Shown: piece after piece, positions 9,082 to 17,519 of the stretch
How positions within the stretch are numbered: position 1 is the first letter of the stretch
How the letters are laid out: every line of letters starts with the position of its first letter
Assembly: GCA_009746045.1 (NCBI GenBank)
Contig: RPFO01000178.1
Span: 530,369-576,346 of the forward strand
From: Mesostigma viride
Taxonomy: Eukaryota > Streptophyta > Mesostigmatophyceae > Mesostigmatales > Mesostigmataceae
DNA length: 45,978 nucleotides
Direction of reading: 5' to 3'
Notes under the pieces: generated by a model
Databases searched by the model: none
Seen by the model: only the letters and a program-made list of their open reading frames with translations
Told to the model about the DNA's origin: nothing
Position numbers and translations under genes: made by a program

Positions 9082-9294
9082 TCAAATGGACGAGAATCGC
9101 AGAGGGTTCTTGAATGTCAGGCGTATGGCGAGGGCGGTCACGACCATGAATAGGGCGGGGAGCAGCGCCTCGGCGGCGGTGAGTACGGGCAGACGTAGCG
9201 GGGGCGGGGGGCGAGGGTCCAGGGGCTCGGGGGGCTTGAGGTCTCCCAGCCCCTCTAACACGGGGGCGGTGTTCTCTGCGCAGGAGGTGTTCAT
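9082..9294 (-). CDS. Small single-span membrane protein
   Basis: From the ATG at 9294 the product is 70 residues: a Pro-rich external half (PPEPLDPRPPPPLRLP) and one hydrophobic span near residues 43-60 (ALLPALFMVVTALAIRL) followed by a short basic end. This is a common format for small virion membrane proteins of large DNA viruses. It is on the same strand and directly upstream of the nuclease-like pair. An upstream in-frame ATG exists but adds a Ser/Thr-rich stretch with AT-rich codons, so I prefer 9294. Confidence 0.55.
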   Translation of the reverse strand: MNTSCAENTAPVLEGLGDLKPPEPLDPRPPPPLRLPVLTAAEALLPALFMVVTALAIRLTFKNPLRFSSI

Positions 9295-9521
9295 GCCGGT
9301 CGCTCGATATTGCGTGGGATTATTAATTGGGCGGTGAGATGTCGACGAGATAATAATGCACAATGCCTTTTATTTCGATACCGGAACGGATTCGTTTAAT
9401 TAATTGTTATCATCATTTAGAGACGACCGACATGATACGAGACAAGCGACATGCGGGGTTATCCCCTTTTCAGATTTGGGTAAAAATCCCTTAATTGAGA
9501 CAAACGCGGTCTCAGCTAGGC

Positions 9522-9980
9522 CTACCCCTCCTGGTCACTGCCCGAACTCGAGCTGGTGTCATCGTCAGAGGAGGAGGAGGAGAGGGAGGATGAGGAGGAG
9601 CCGCGCCGACCGGGGGACGGGGGCGGTGACGGTCTGGCCAGGCTGTTCACCATTCGCGTCTCCAGGGCGGACAGGCGGCCCTTCAGGAGCTCGATGACGG
9701 CCTCTTTGTCTTGCAGGGCGGTCGCGAACTCGTCCCGCTGCTTGTCCAGCTTTTTCTGCAGCCGCGCGTACCGCTTCCTGGCCGCGTCCTTCTCTTTCTT
9801 GGACTTCTCCCTCGCGTCCATCATGTCGCGCTCCATCTGCAGGGCGTTGAGGACGTACTCCCTCGGTACGAGCACGCGGGACGGTGGCGGCCCCTCGTTG
9901 AGCCTGAAGACCCTGGGCTTTTCCCCCTCCGGGGCGCCGAGATGGAGGGGCGCGTTCTCCTTGCCGGGCTGACAGGCCAT
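9522..9980 (-). CDS. Coiled-coil protein with Ser/Asp-rich tail
   Basis: 152 residues from the ATG at 9980. Residues about 45-105 form a long charged helix (MERDMMDAREKSKKEKDAAR, then KLDKQRDEFATALQDKEAVI) with leucine heptads, a probable coiled coil. A Pro/Ser turn (ARPSPPPSPGRRG) leads into a polySer/Asp tail (SSSSLSSSSSDDD). The tail looks like a casein-kinase-type phosphorylation target. No enzymatic motif is seen. Its role could be structural or as a scaffold; unknown family. Confidence 0.55.
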   Translation of the reverse strand: MACQPGKENAPLHLGAPEGEKPRVFRLNEGPPPSRVLVPREYVLNALQMERDMMDAREKSKKEKDAARKRYARLQKKLDKQRDEFATALQDKEAVIELLKGRLSALETRMVNSLARPSPPPSPGRRGSSSSSLSSSSSDDDTSSSSGSDQEG

Positions 9981-10865
9981 GGGATACGGGCCGGTGCTCG
10001 CGGTCCGACGGGGAACGGGCGGACGGGTGGCCGACTGACGAGAAAACGCGGACGGCTCGGGAGGTTTTGGCGGACGAAGCCTCGTGGGCGGACGATAAAG
10101 TTTGGACGGGCGGGTGCGGCCCCGAGGAGTCTGAGTGACGAAAGGTGCCCTCGAACTCCTCCATCGTGTCTTTGTAGTCCTCGGGGACGGCTGCCGTCGG
10201 CGCGGCGCCCTGGCAGAATCTCCTCGAGATCACGTTCCCACGGCGATTCTGTGACAGATTCGATCCGAAAGTGATCGCGACCCGGTCCAGGTGCAAAAAG
10301 GTTCTGAACTCGCACCCACACGGATACTGTTACGATTCAGTTTATTCGTGGGATCCACCGGGCGACTTGCTGGCTGACTGATGGTAGTTCATCCTGTCAC
10401 AGAGATCCTCGAGACACCCACATAACCGAAAGGCTGTCTGGGTCGTCAGTTAGTGTCAGTCACCCTCGTGTAATGCAAAACTTGGGCGGTCTGAGCGCGA
10501 AGGGCCAGTGTCTAAATATCGTGGCAGCCGTCGACGCATCCCAGCTTAGGCTGCGGTCGAGTGCCTCGCAGTGCCACCGGCATTGTCAAGGAGACGTGCG
10601 CACCACGGGCTTCGGGCGAGTGTGTCGACTGACGGGGTAAATTTTCATATTTTTTGTCACAGCGCCTGCAGCTGCGTGCGCGCCCTTAATCTGCACGGTG
10701 AGTGCGCCATTATTTGATCCTCGTGGGCGGATGCCGTGTGTGTCGTAGCCACGGGGGACATCAGGTTGAGCGTGCTGCCATCAGGTTGCAGTCGGTGCCG
10801 GCGTCGCCTCGATACTTTAAATCGATTATATCAGTGCTCGTGCAGTCGATTGTGATGCGTTGGTG
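9981..10865. other. Gene-poor stretch
   Basis: About 880 bp with no convincing gene. A minus-strand frame upstream of the coiled-coil gene (about 10140-10200, peptide piece EDYKDTMEEFEGTF) looks protein-like, but it has no clear start or family and overlaps the neighbouring gene in another frame. No tRNA-like or hairpin element stands out. Confidence 0.35.
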
Positions 10866-11395
10866 ATCGTGTCGACTGCTGCCTCGGGTTCGACGCTGCA
10901 TTGTTCATATCCGTGGCTGCGTTGGTCGTGTCGACTGCTGCCTCGGGTTCGACGCTGCGTTGTCTATACTCGTGGCTGCGTTGGTCGTGTCGACTGCTGC
11001 CTCGGGGTTCGACGCTGCGTTGTCTATACTCGTGGCTGCGTTGGACGTCGTGCTGCTGCGTTCATGGCTAGTGTCTGCTGCATGCATAATGGGTTAGGTA
11101 GACTGCTGCCTCGGGGTTCGACGCTGCATTGTTCATATCCGTGGCTGACTTGGTCGTGCCGACTGCTGCCTCGGGGTTCGACGCTGCGTTGTCTATACTC
11201 GACGTGGCTGCGTTGGTCGTGCTGCTGCGTTCATGGCTAGTGTCTGCTGCATGCATAATGGGTTAGGTAGACTGCTGCCTCGGGGTTCGACGCTGCATTG
11301 TTCATATCCGTGGCTGACTTGGTCGTGTCGACTGCTGCCTCGGGGTTCGACGCTGCGTTGTCTATACTCGTGGCTGCGTTGGTCGTGTCTTTTTC
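10866..11395. repeat. Higher-order tandem repeat array (~60-bp monomers, ~169-bp composite unit)
   Basis: A ~60-bp monomer contains TCGTGTCGACTGCTGCCTCG and ends CGTGGCTGCGTTGG. Three monomers stand head to tail at 10866-11045. After that the array changes to a composite of two monomer types separated by a ~48-bp spacer that includes GGCTAGTGTCTGCTGCATGC. The spacer recurs 169 bp later (about 11049 and 11218). Two monomer variants alternate: one with TTGTTCATATCC and one with TTGTCTATACTC. The open frames across it are repeat artefacts. The layered organisation shows two rounds of amplification. Confidence 0.75.
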
Positions 11396-11546
11396 AACGT
11401 GGCTGCCAGGGTTACGTACGCTGCTGATCCTCCGCAGCCATCGTTGTTTTCACCGTTTCTTCGCGTGTGTGCAGTGCACCAGGCCACGACTCGCGGGGAT
11501 CTTTTGCGGCGATCGCCAGCCCACGACAAATATGCAAGCGCCTCAG

Positions 11547-11710
11547 GTTCGTGTGTTTTTTTTTTGTTACTGCCATATGTTTGCTCTTTAACTTCCATTA
11601 ATCTCTTTTATTATATACCATTGCTGACCTGCTATTAATTAATCTATACAATAATCATTAATATAGATCTGTCGGTATCTATGCATTTTTTTGTGTTTTT
11701 TCCTGCACAG
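11547..11710 (+). other. Possible spliceosomal-type intron (164 nt)
   Basis: The segment starts CAG|GTTCGTGTG and ends with a long pyrimidine tract, TTTTTTGTGTTTTTTCCTGC, then ACAG|GC. It is AT-rich unlike its flanks, and TTGCTGACCT could serve as a branch region. It ends 28 nt before the ATG of the zinc protein at 11739. A simple join of ATG CAA GCG CCT CAG with the downstream exon is not in frame with that ATG, so if real it may be a leader intron. Evidence is only the consensus-like ends. Confidence 0.3.
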
Positions 11711-11738
11711 GCAGGAAACGCAGTTGTCAAGTGCCCAG

Positions 11739-12428
11739 ATGGCCATCGAGGCGGAAGAGGGAGCTTCTGTGTGTAGGGGCGGTCTTCTCGTAAAAAAGGC
11801 TCTCCAAAAAAATCAGCGGGAGCTGATGACTTTGTTGCTCTCGTGCAGGTTTTGCCGCCTGAACAGTACTAGTCAGGGAGATATGCGACTGTACACCTTT
11901 GTCACCAGTGGCGGCCCGCACCACGTCCATGTGGGAGGATTCTGCGACAACTGCCGCGTTTCCTTTGAGAACATTGTGACGTCGAGTACTCCCTGCCCTA
12001 TGTGCACGGCGGAGGGGGCGAATTTGTTCCGTGTGCCCTTGTTGGTACCCCCCTTCTTCAAGTTCGACCCCTCCGCAACACTCGTCTGCAACTCGTTCCG
12101 CCTCGGGTTTCGTCTTTATGTTGCGGAGAGGCGCCCCGCGCGAGAGGAGCCGCCAGAGGGTGGTCAGCCCGGCGAGGTCGTGACAGCAGCAGAGGAGCTG
12201 CCAGAGGGTGGTCAGCCCGAGGTCGAGTCAGCAGCAGAGGAGCTGCCAGAGGGTGGTCAGCCTGAGGTCGTGACAGCAGCAGAGGAGCTGCCAGGGCGTG
12301 GTGGGATGGAGGGGCAGGGCTCTTCCTGCGATGAGGCGTATCGTTTCCTGTCGGATGAACAGGTTGACAATCTTGTCATGCATGAGCTGCTATTAGTTCG
12401 TCCAATGTGCTCTCTGACAGGCGTGTAG
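11739..12428 (+). CDS. Zinc-finger-like protein with ELPEGGQPE repeats
   Basis: 229 residues from the ATG at 11739. Three Cys pairs are visible: CRFC near residue 36, CDNC near 68 and CPMC near 84, with His residues between (GGPHHVHVGG). This is similar in layout to the RING-like protein at 3524-4179 and probably binds two zinc ions. The C-terminal half has four copies of a 13-16 residue acidic repeat around EELPEGGQPE (12148-12295), varying by E-V-V-T-A or E-V-E-S-A linkers. A hydrophobic end (LLLVRPMCSLTGV) closes it. The repeat is a likely source of length variation. Function unknown; E3-like activity is possible. Confidence 0.65.
   Translation: MAIEAEEGASVCRGGLLVKKALQKNQRELMTLLLSCRFCRLNSTSQGDMRLYTFVTSGGPHHVHVGGFCDNCRVSFENIVTSSTPCPMCTAEGANLFRVPLLVPPFFKFDPSATLVCNSFRLGFRLYVAERRPAREEPPEGGQPGEVVTAAEELPEGGQPEVESAAEELPEGGQPEVVTAAEELPGRGGMEGQGSSCDEAYRFLSDEQVDNLVMHELLLVRPMCSLTGV
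12148..12295 (+). repeat. In-frame ~45-bp repeat coding ELPEGGQPE units
   Basis: GCAGCAGAGGAGCTGCCAGA recurs three to four times in frame, coding AAEELPEGGQPE. The units are nearly identical at DNA level, indicating recent slippage or unequal exchange in the zinc protein's tail. Confidence 0.7.
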
Positions 12429-12620
12429 TACTACTAATATATTTTGTGTACACGGATATTGTGTAATCAATAATCAACCAAATGAATTTAAACTGCCATC
12501 AAACATTGTACTCATCACAAGCACTCACTCATCATAAGCAATTGGCATTGTGTCCGCGCGTCCGCGTTTGTCCGCGCCCCAGACAATTCTCAGCTGCAGT
12601 TAGAGCCATCGTCCGCGTAG

Positions 12621-13553
12621 ATGACCAAAACGTTCCGCGTGTCCGCGGACGCCCGCGAGTGGCGCCTGAGCGTGCGGGCGGCGTCCACGGTGCCGCAGCG
12701 GTACTACGGGCGCGCGACCAAGTGGCAGTTGCGCCGTCTCGCGCTGCTGCAGGGTATGCGCCCCCTGCGGCAGTTGACGCACCGGGAGCTGGAGTGCGGC
12801 GTGTACGCGAACCAGTGCGCGGTGCGGATCCAGCGGTGGGTGAGGCGCGTGGTGCTTCCGTGGCACAGGGCGAAGAGGACGGTGGCGCGGCGGCTGGCCC
12901 TTCGCGTGACGAACAAGGAGGACCCGATCACGATGGACGCGCTGCCGCCGCCGGAGCGGGTGTTCAAGTTCGTGCGTCCGACGCGGCAGGTGGTGGGGTT
13001 CGACGCGGTGAGGCTGGCCGAGTACATCAACACTTCGGGGCGGTTCGAGGACCCGGCCACGCGGTTCCCGTTCACGCCGGTGGACCTGTGGCGGCTGGAC
13101 AAGCAGGTGCGGGATCTGGGGTATCAGCGCCACTCGACGCTGTTCCTCTACTCTCACCCGGAGATCGTGCGGGCGATGAGGGAGCACGAGTCGCTGGTGG
13201 TGGGGCTGGAGCGGATGGTGGTGAACATCGCCCAACAGATGGGCGAGATCCTGGCGGAGGAGGGCGCGGACCATTCGACGCTGGGACTGATCTCGTCGGA
13301 CTACCTTCCCGATTGGCGGTCGTTCTTCCGCCACCTGCACGCGCTGGACCCTAACTCGGCCAGGAGCACGATGGACAACTGCTGTCAGGTTCTGCGGAAC
13401 GAGATGGAGGGGCTCCCGGAGAACGACCAGGGCGACACACGGCGCGGCTGCCTGGCCGCCCTGTCGATGGTTATGTCGACGTACCTGACGACGTGCGGCG
13501 TGGCCACCCTGGCTCTTCACGCCGACCAGCCGGGGCTGCTCGTTTTCTTTTAG
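12621..13553 (+). CDS. U-box-like protein with IQ motif
   Basis: 310 residues. Residues about 98-165 match the U-box-like domain typical of giant viruses: NKEDPITMDALP, FKFVRPTRQVVGFDAVRLAE, YINTSGRFEDPATRFPFTPV and DLWRLDKQV. It keeps the DPIT start, the central hydrophobic strand and the DPxTRxPF segment. Just upstream, AVRIQRWVRRVVLPWHR is an IQ-like calmodulin-binding helix. The C-terminal 140 residues are helical and uncharacterised. U-box proteins are RING-fold E3 ubiquitin ligases that lack zinc ligands; a role in ubiquitin-based host control is inferred. Its stop overlaps the convergent stop of the next gene. Confidence 0.8.
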   Translation: MTKTFRVSADAREWRLSVRAASTVPQRYYGRATKWQLRRLALLQGMRPLRQLTHRELECGVYANQCAVRIQRWVRRVVLPWHRAKRTVARRLALRVTNKEDPITMDALPPPERVFKFVRPTRQVVGFDAVRLAEYINTSGRFEDPATRFPFTPVDLWRLDKQVRDLGYQRHSTLFLYSHPEIVRAMREHESLVVGLERMVVNIAQQMGEILAEEGADHSTLGLISSDYLPDWRSFFRHLHALDPNSARSTMDNCCQVLRNEMEGLPENDQGDTRRGCLAALSMVMSTYLTTCGVATLALHADQPGLLVFF

Positions 13554-13960
13554 CCTGGCCCCTCTTGCGTGCGGTCGTCGGCCCCGCGGCCTGCCTCATA
13601 GCGGGGTCGCTCCCGTATCGCGTCCGTCTTGAGCTTCTTCACCCGCTTTCTTAGCGTTCCCACGGCGCGGTGGAGTCTGATAGGGGCGATCATCGGGTCT
13701 CCGCGTTCATTGTGAAAAGCCACCCACCCTGGCGGGGTCGCCCGCTCGAGATCTGCGGCTCTGAGGGCTTCGGCGTCCAGCCTGGCCGCGGCCGCGTCAT
13801 ACAGCATCTCCATATCCCGGGCTTTCTCATCCTTCTCATTCTGCAGCCGTTCCTCCTCGAGGGAGGTGCTGTAGGCGGCCAGACGGTGAACAAGGCGGGG
13901 CTCGCGCGTGACCGTCCACCCGCTCCGTCTCGACCTCGCTGTCATGCGTCTCCTATGCAT
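13550..13960 (-). CDS. Degenerate paralogue of the zinc-module/PPGWV protein
   Basis: About 132-136 residues; start at 13960 or at the ATG at 13945. It is paralogous to the next gene: SRRSGWTVTREPRLVHRLAAYS aligns in pieces with that gene's SRRCGSVTRAG...VHRLAVYN, but the stretch carrying the zinc Cys residues is missing and the first Cys is Ser. Both share RATPPGWV/EPAPPGWV, an R/KxIHR-type segment (IRLHRAVGTLRKRV here) and a charged helix before it. The copy therefore lost the zinc module while keeping the rest. It overlaps the U-box gene's stop by 4 bp, tail to tail. Confidence 0.65.
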   Translation of the reverse strand: MHRRRMTARSRRSGWTVTREPRLVHRLAAYSTSLEEERLQNEKDEKARDMEMLYDAAAARLDAEALRAADLERATPPGWVAFHNERGDPMIAPIRLHRAVGTLRKRVKKLKTDAIRERPRYEAGRGADDRTQEGPG

Positions 13961-13982
13961 ACTGGAGCAGAAAAGAAAGGCG

Positions 13983-15053
13983 CTAGAACCCGGGCATCTT
14001 CTGGGTCGCCCTCTTCTGCGCCCTGTCTGCGGCGGCCGCGAACCGGCCCTTCAGCACCTGGCTGGTGACGAGGTTGTTCTTTCTGCTGGTGGAGCCGAAC
14101 CGGATGGCCGACCGCGTGTCCAGCCCCTCGGCGATGGCCCGCGTGATCGCGTCGTGCTGTTGCAGGTCGCCGAACGTGGGCCGGCGAGCGCCCGGGCGCC
14201 ACTCCCACTCGCGCCCCGCTCGCCTCTTGGCGTTTGTGAGCCGGTCGGTGTTGCGATCCACATACCTGTCGGCGCTCCGCTTATTCCTCAGACTCTCCTT
14301 ATACGACGACCGCACCTGTGCTGCATATCCATTAGCATTGGCCTGCAGCTTATCTAGGCGCTCCACGGTCCGATGGATCGATTTAGGGACGACTACCATT
14401 TGCCCTTTATCCCAAATGTCGACCCACCCTGGCGGGGCCGGTTCGCTGTCTCCGAGTCCCATCGCTTCGGGGTCTCGAGCCGCCAACGATCGCCTCTCCT
14501 TGGCCATCCTAATCAGCATCTCCACATCGTCGGCCTTCTCCTTCCTCTTTAAGAACGGCTGGTTGTCCAGAATTTGTGCCTCCCTCTCCTGCACACTTTT
14601 GGCGTTTCTCACGCCCCGTTCGTACATGGCCACGTTGCTGGCTTTGTCGAGAGTGGTCAGGCCTTCAAGCGCTAAATTTACGTTACGGTTGTCGAATTTG
14701 TAGACCTCTTTCAATATCCTGTCTACCACCTCGGGCTCCCCCATCATGCGGTCCCATAGCGTCTGCTCGGGGCCGGGCCCCGGGGGCGCGCCCAGAGTCG
14801 GCTTCGTCCTGGTGCTGGGCCCCGGGTCGTAGGACGCGCTCGAATTCCGCGACCTGCGCATTTCCTCGAGCCGGGCGAGGGCGCGCCTCCTGCTGTCCTC
14901 CCCGTCCTCGCGCGCCTGCTCCTCTCGCCCCCCTCGGGTGTTGTAGACGGCCAGGCGGTGGACGGGGCACCGCACGCGGCCGCCCGTGCATGAGCGCAGG
15001 CAGCGGCGGCCCGCTCGCGTGACCGATCCGCAGCGTCTCGAACTCGACGTCAT
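13983..15053 (-). CDS. Zinc-module protein with PPGWV domain
   Basis: 356 residues. The N-terminus SRRCGSVTRAGRRCLRS...VRCPVHRLAVY is the shared CxxxTxxGxxC...CxxH module. A charged helical region (REEQAREDGEDSRRRALARL) follows, then a second helical stretch with ERGVRNAKSVQEREAQILDN. The conserved APPGWVDIWDKGQMVVVPKS segment follows, and then SIHRTVERLDKLQANANGY. The last 100 residues are basic. The smaller neighbour repeats the PPGWV half without the zinc residues. Some internal stretches are AT-richer (about 14270-14700), as in the 5126 gene. Function unknown; the module suggests a nucleic-acid or protein contact. Confidence 0.7.
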   Translation of the reverse strand: MTSSSRRCGSVTRAGRRCLRSCTGGRVRCPVHRLAVYNTRGGREEQAREDGEDSRRRALARLEEMRRSRNSSASYDPGPSTRTKPTLGAPPGPGPEQTLWDRMMGEPEVVDRILKEVYKFDNRNVNLALEGLTTLDKASNVAMYERGVRNAKSVQEREAQILDNQPFLKRKEKADDVEMLIRMAKERRSLAARDPEAMGLGDSEPAPPGWVDIWDKGQMVVVPKSIHRTVERLDKLQANANGYAAQVRSSYKESLRNKRSADRYVDRNTDRLTNAKRRAGREWEWRPGARRPTFGDLQQHDAITRAIAEGLDTRSAIRFGSTSRKNNLVTSQVLKGRFAAAADRAQKRATQKMPGF

Positions 15054-15120
15054 ATGCCGACTATGACATTAGATCAGAAAAGAAAGGCTTCCATAAAATG
15101 TTCTTTGTCCTTTTCGGACT

Positions 15121-15822
15121 ATGAGGTGCATAAGGATAATGGAGGGCGGGGGTCGGTGTTCCCGTGACGCCCGGAGGCAGGGAAGGCTTTGTTCAGCCCA
15201 CGCCCCACGTCCACATAGTAGGGGAGAACATCACGCCATGAGGTCCAACGATGCCAGCGAAAATCCCATCCTTTACAGGCTGTTGACCGGGTACTTGCCC
15301 TTAACCGATGCCGTGAGCCTCAGCAGAGTAAACCGACCGGCTCGAGTGGGCGTATTGAACGAGCTCTTTAGGGATGACCGACTTCAAGCAGTTTCAAACA
15401 ATAGCATTTTGCTAAACCACGACTCCGACCTGTCTATTGATAGACTCATGGCTCACGATATTCGCCATCCCTTGCCATTAACCTGGACGTTGCCGCTTAT
15501 GAAGAGATGGCTTAATAGAGCGCGCATAAAGGCGGGTGACCGATGGGGGGGATCGAGTTGTTCTCGTTACCCAGAGGCACCCCTGAGGAGGAGGAGGCTT
15601 GTCGTGAGGCCGACTATGCCTTGACCGGCCTTCTGTGGGCGAGAGACCGTAATCGGGGGAGAAACGGCGAGGACAGGGAGCGCTTGGAGGAGGCGCGTCG
15701 TGACTATCTGCGCAAATCCCTGGCATCCAGGAATGTAGATGCGCTGAAGTGGTGCCCACAGCTCCCCCCGGCGACCCGAGGTTTTTACAAATGTAGGGCA
15801 CGTGCGTTTCCGGGGGGGGTAA
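15121..15822 (+). CDS. Zinc-module plus F-box-like protein with KWCP tail (frameshifted)
   Basis: The start MRCIRIMEGGGRCSRDARRQ and then GRLCSAHAP is the zinc module. Residues about 50-95 are F-box-like: LYRLLTGYLPLTDAVSLSRV followed by NRPARVGVLNELFRDDRL. The same pattern occurs in the gene at 35561-36784 (RLLTDYMSIQDALSLSGVNK, LLRDDRV). The frame breaks at a run of seven G at 15545-15551; the next frame gives an acidic region and then DALKWCPQLPPATRGF, matching EALKWCPRLPPQDPRF in the other gene. A second G run (15812-15819) just before TAA may also carry an indel. F-box function is inferred. Confidence 0.6.
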
Positions 15823-15825
15823 ATT

Positions 15826-17163
15826 ATGCCATTCCCCATCAGGCAGACACACATGTCCACGAAGCTGATCCCCGTGGAGATCGAGGAGGGCGAGGACGCG
15901 GGGGGCGGCGTGCACACGGCGCCGGCGGTGCGGGGAGGGGACATGTCTCGCGTGGAGATCGTGGAGGAGGACTTCGATTCGCCGCTGGCCGCGGCCGCGC
16001 CCCCTATCTCGCACGGGGCCGCGGTCTGGGCCGGGCAGCAGGCGCCGATCCGGGGCGGCAAGGGCCGGGCCAAGAAGGGGCCGGGCGGGGAGGACGAGTT
16101 GGAGGCTCTGGCCAATCCCAAGAAGACGCGGTCCGCGTACGCGGCCCCCCCTCCCTCGGCAGCGGCGATCAAACCGGCACCGGCGAACGACTTCTACTTC
16201 GACGACTACGGCGACGAGGACGAGGACGACTACGGCGACGCGGGGTTCGGCGGGATGGGCGCGAACGCGGTGGAGGACGAGGCGGTGCCCAGGAAGACGC
16301 CCCAGGAGCTGCACCTGGAGAAGATGGAGATCCTGCACAAGCTGCACCGTATGAAGGAGAAGGGTTTCTCGGTCCAGGCGGGACTGGACGCGAAGACGGA
16401 CATCAACGAGCTGCGTTTCGAGTACGAGAAGATCGCGCGGTCGGCGGAGACCAAGACCGCGATCAACACGATGCGGCAGGTGCTGGTGGCGGCGACGTCG
16501 GCGCTGCAGTTCTTCAACAGCCGGTACGACCCTATCGGTCTGAAGCTGGACGGGTGGTCCGAGAGCATCATGGCGAACGTGAACGATTACGACGGCGTGT
16601 TCGAGCGCCTGTACGACAAGCATCGCACGCGTATCTCGATGCCCCCCGAGCTGGAGCTGATGCTGATGCTGGGGGGCAGCGCGATGATGTTCCATATGTC
16701 TGCGTCTTTCGCGAGCGCGGGCCTCCCTTCCATGTCGGACATCGCCAAGACGGACCCGGAGCTGATGAAGAGCCTGGTCAAGATCATGATCCAGAAGCAG
16801 CAGCAGGAGGGGGGACTGGGGCCGGTCGAGCCCCAGCAGCCACCGCCACCCGCGCAACAGGGCGGGTACGTGATGCGCGGTCCGATGCTGTTCCGCCCCG
16901 AGGTGCCGCCGCCGGTGAACATGGACCGCGTGGTGCGTGAGGCGATGGGCCCTCCCTCTCCCGGCCGCGAGCACGTCGTGGAGATCGTGGACGACGACGG
17001 CGCCAGCGCGTACGACGACGTCGCTTCCTCGGCGGGCGGGGAGGACGTGCGCAGGGTGCAGATCGACGGGGGGAAGCGGTCCTCTTCCAAGAAGAAGAGG
17101 GGCGGCATCAAGAAGAGCGTGCAGATCGAGGACGACCCCACCAAAGTGGTGATGGACCTGTAG
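15826..17163 (+). CDS. DUF5767-like conserved giant-virus protein
   Basis: 445 residues. Residues about 160-300 carry a pattern I recognise from giant-virus proteins (DUF5767-like, from memory): LEKMEILHKLHRMKEKGFSV, then LDGWSESIMANVNDYDGVFE, RLYDKHRTRISMPPELELML and MLGGSAMMFHMSASF. The conserved features are the GWSExI..DYDxVFExLYxKH segment, the MxPExxLxLxLxGSAxMFH segment and the helical pair before them. The flanks are low-complexity: acidic (YGDEDEDDYGD), Pro-rich and a Lys/Ser tail. Starts at 15826 or 15853 (MSTKLIP) are both possible. This is one of the best lineage markers in the window, probably a virion or core-associated protein. Confidence 0.85.
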   Translation: MPFPIRQTHMSTKLIPVEIEEGEDAGGGVHTAPAVRGGDMSRVEIVEEDFDSPLAAAAPPISHGAAVWAGQQAPIRGGKGRAKKGPGGEDELEALANPKKTRSAYAAPPPSAAAIKPAPANDFYFDDYGDEDEDDYGDAGFGGMGANAVEDEAVPRKTPQELHLEKMEILHKLHRMKEKGFSVQAGLDAKTDINELRFEYEKIARSAETKTAINTMRQVLVAATSALQFFNSRYDPIGLKLDGWSESIMANVNDYDGVFERLYDKHRTRISMPPELELMLMLGGSAMMFHMSASFASAGLPSMSDIAKTDPELMKSLVKIMIQKQQQEGGLGPVEPQQPPPPAQQGGYVMRGPMLFRPEVPPPVNMDRVVREAMGPPSPGREHVVEIVDDDGASAYDDVASSAGGEDVRRVQIDGGKRSSSKKKRGGIKKSVQIEDDPTKVVMDL

Positions 17164-17247
17164 TACAGGATCGGCTTTCATTAATACAAAACAATCCTTT
17201 CAAAACTCGTCAAAGAAGGATCGCGTTATCGTCGCAGATATAGCGAA

Positions 17248-17514
17248 TCACGAGCGGTTCCTCCGCTCCCTCTCCTCCTTGTACTTCTGCAGCTGCAGGG
17301 CGCGCCTCCTGGCCCTCTCCCTCTCCTCCTCCGCGCGCGTGGTTTGGCGCGTGACGCGCTTGCTGGCCCTGCTCGACCCACTGCTCCTTGACCCGCTGCC
17401 CCCGCTCCACCTGCTGCCGCTCGACCCGCCGCTCCTGCTCCTTGACCCGCTTCCGCCCCCGAGCCTGCTGCCGCTCGACCCGCTGCTGACGGTGATCACG
17501 GAGGGGGCGCGGCG
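17248..17514 (-). pseudogene. C-terminal half of a viral gene split by the outer retrotransposon
   Basis: A minus-strand frame leaves the LTR at 17520 and continues 89 codons to TGA at 17248. It codes a Ser/Gly/Arg repeat (SSGSRLGGGSGSR type units) and a final charged helix (RAEEERERARRRALQLQKYK). The 5' half lies at 34798-35520. With the element and one GGCGC copy removed the two halves are in the same frame (17,283 bp removed, divisible by 3). This fragment has no promoter or start of its own and is probably not expressed as is. Confidence 0.85.
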
Positions 17515-17519
17515 GGCGC
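17515..17519. repeat. Target-site duplication GGCGC (left copy)
   Basis: GGCGC directly precedes the left LTR and is repeated at 34798-34802 directly after the right LTR. A 5-bp duplication is the normal trace of LTR-element integration. Confidence 0.9.

Noticed and set aside
10866-11395. CRISPR-like array
   Set aside because: Units are contiguous tandem repeats with conserved 'spacers'; there are no unique spacers and no cas genes.
10860-11427. Plus- and minus-strand frames through the repeat array
   Set aside because: They consist only of the translated tandem repeat, lack recognisable domains, and shift frame with each spacer.
15478-17181. 567-codon minus-strand frame opposite the DUF5767-like gene
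   Set aside because: It is His/Arg/Leu-rich, as expected for the reverse complement of a GC-rich gene; the plus strand carries the recognised family.
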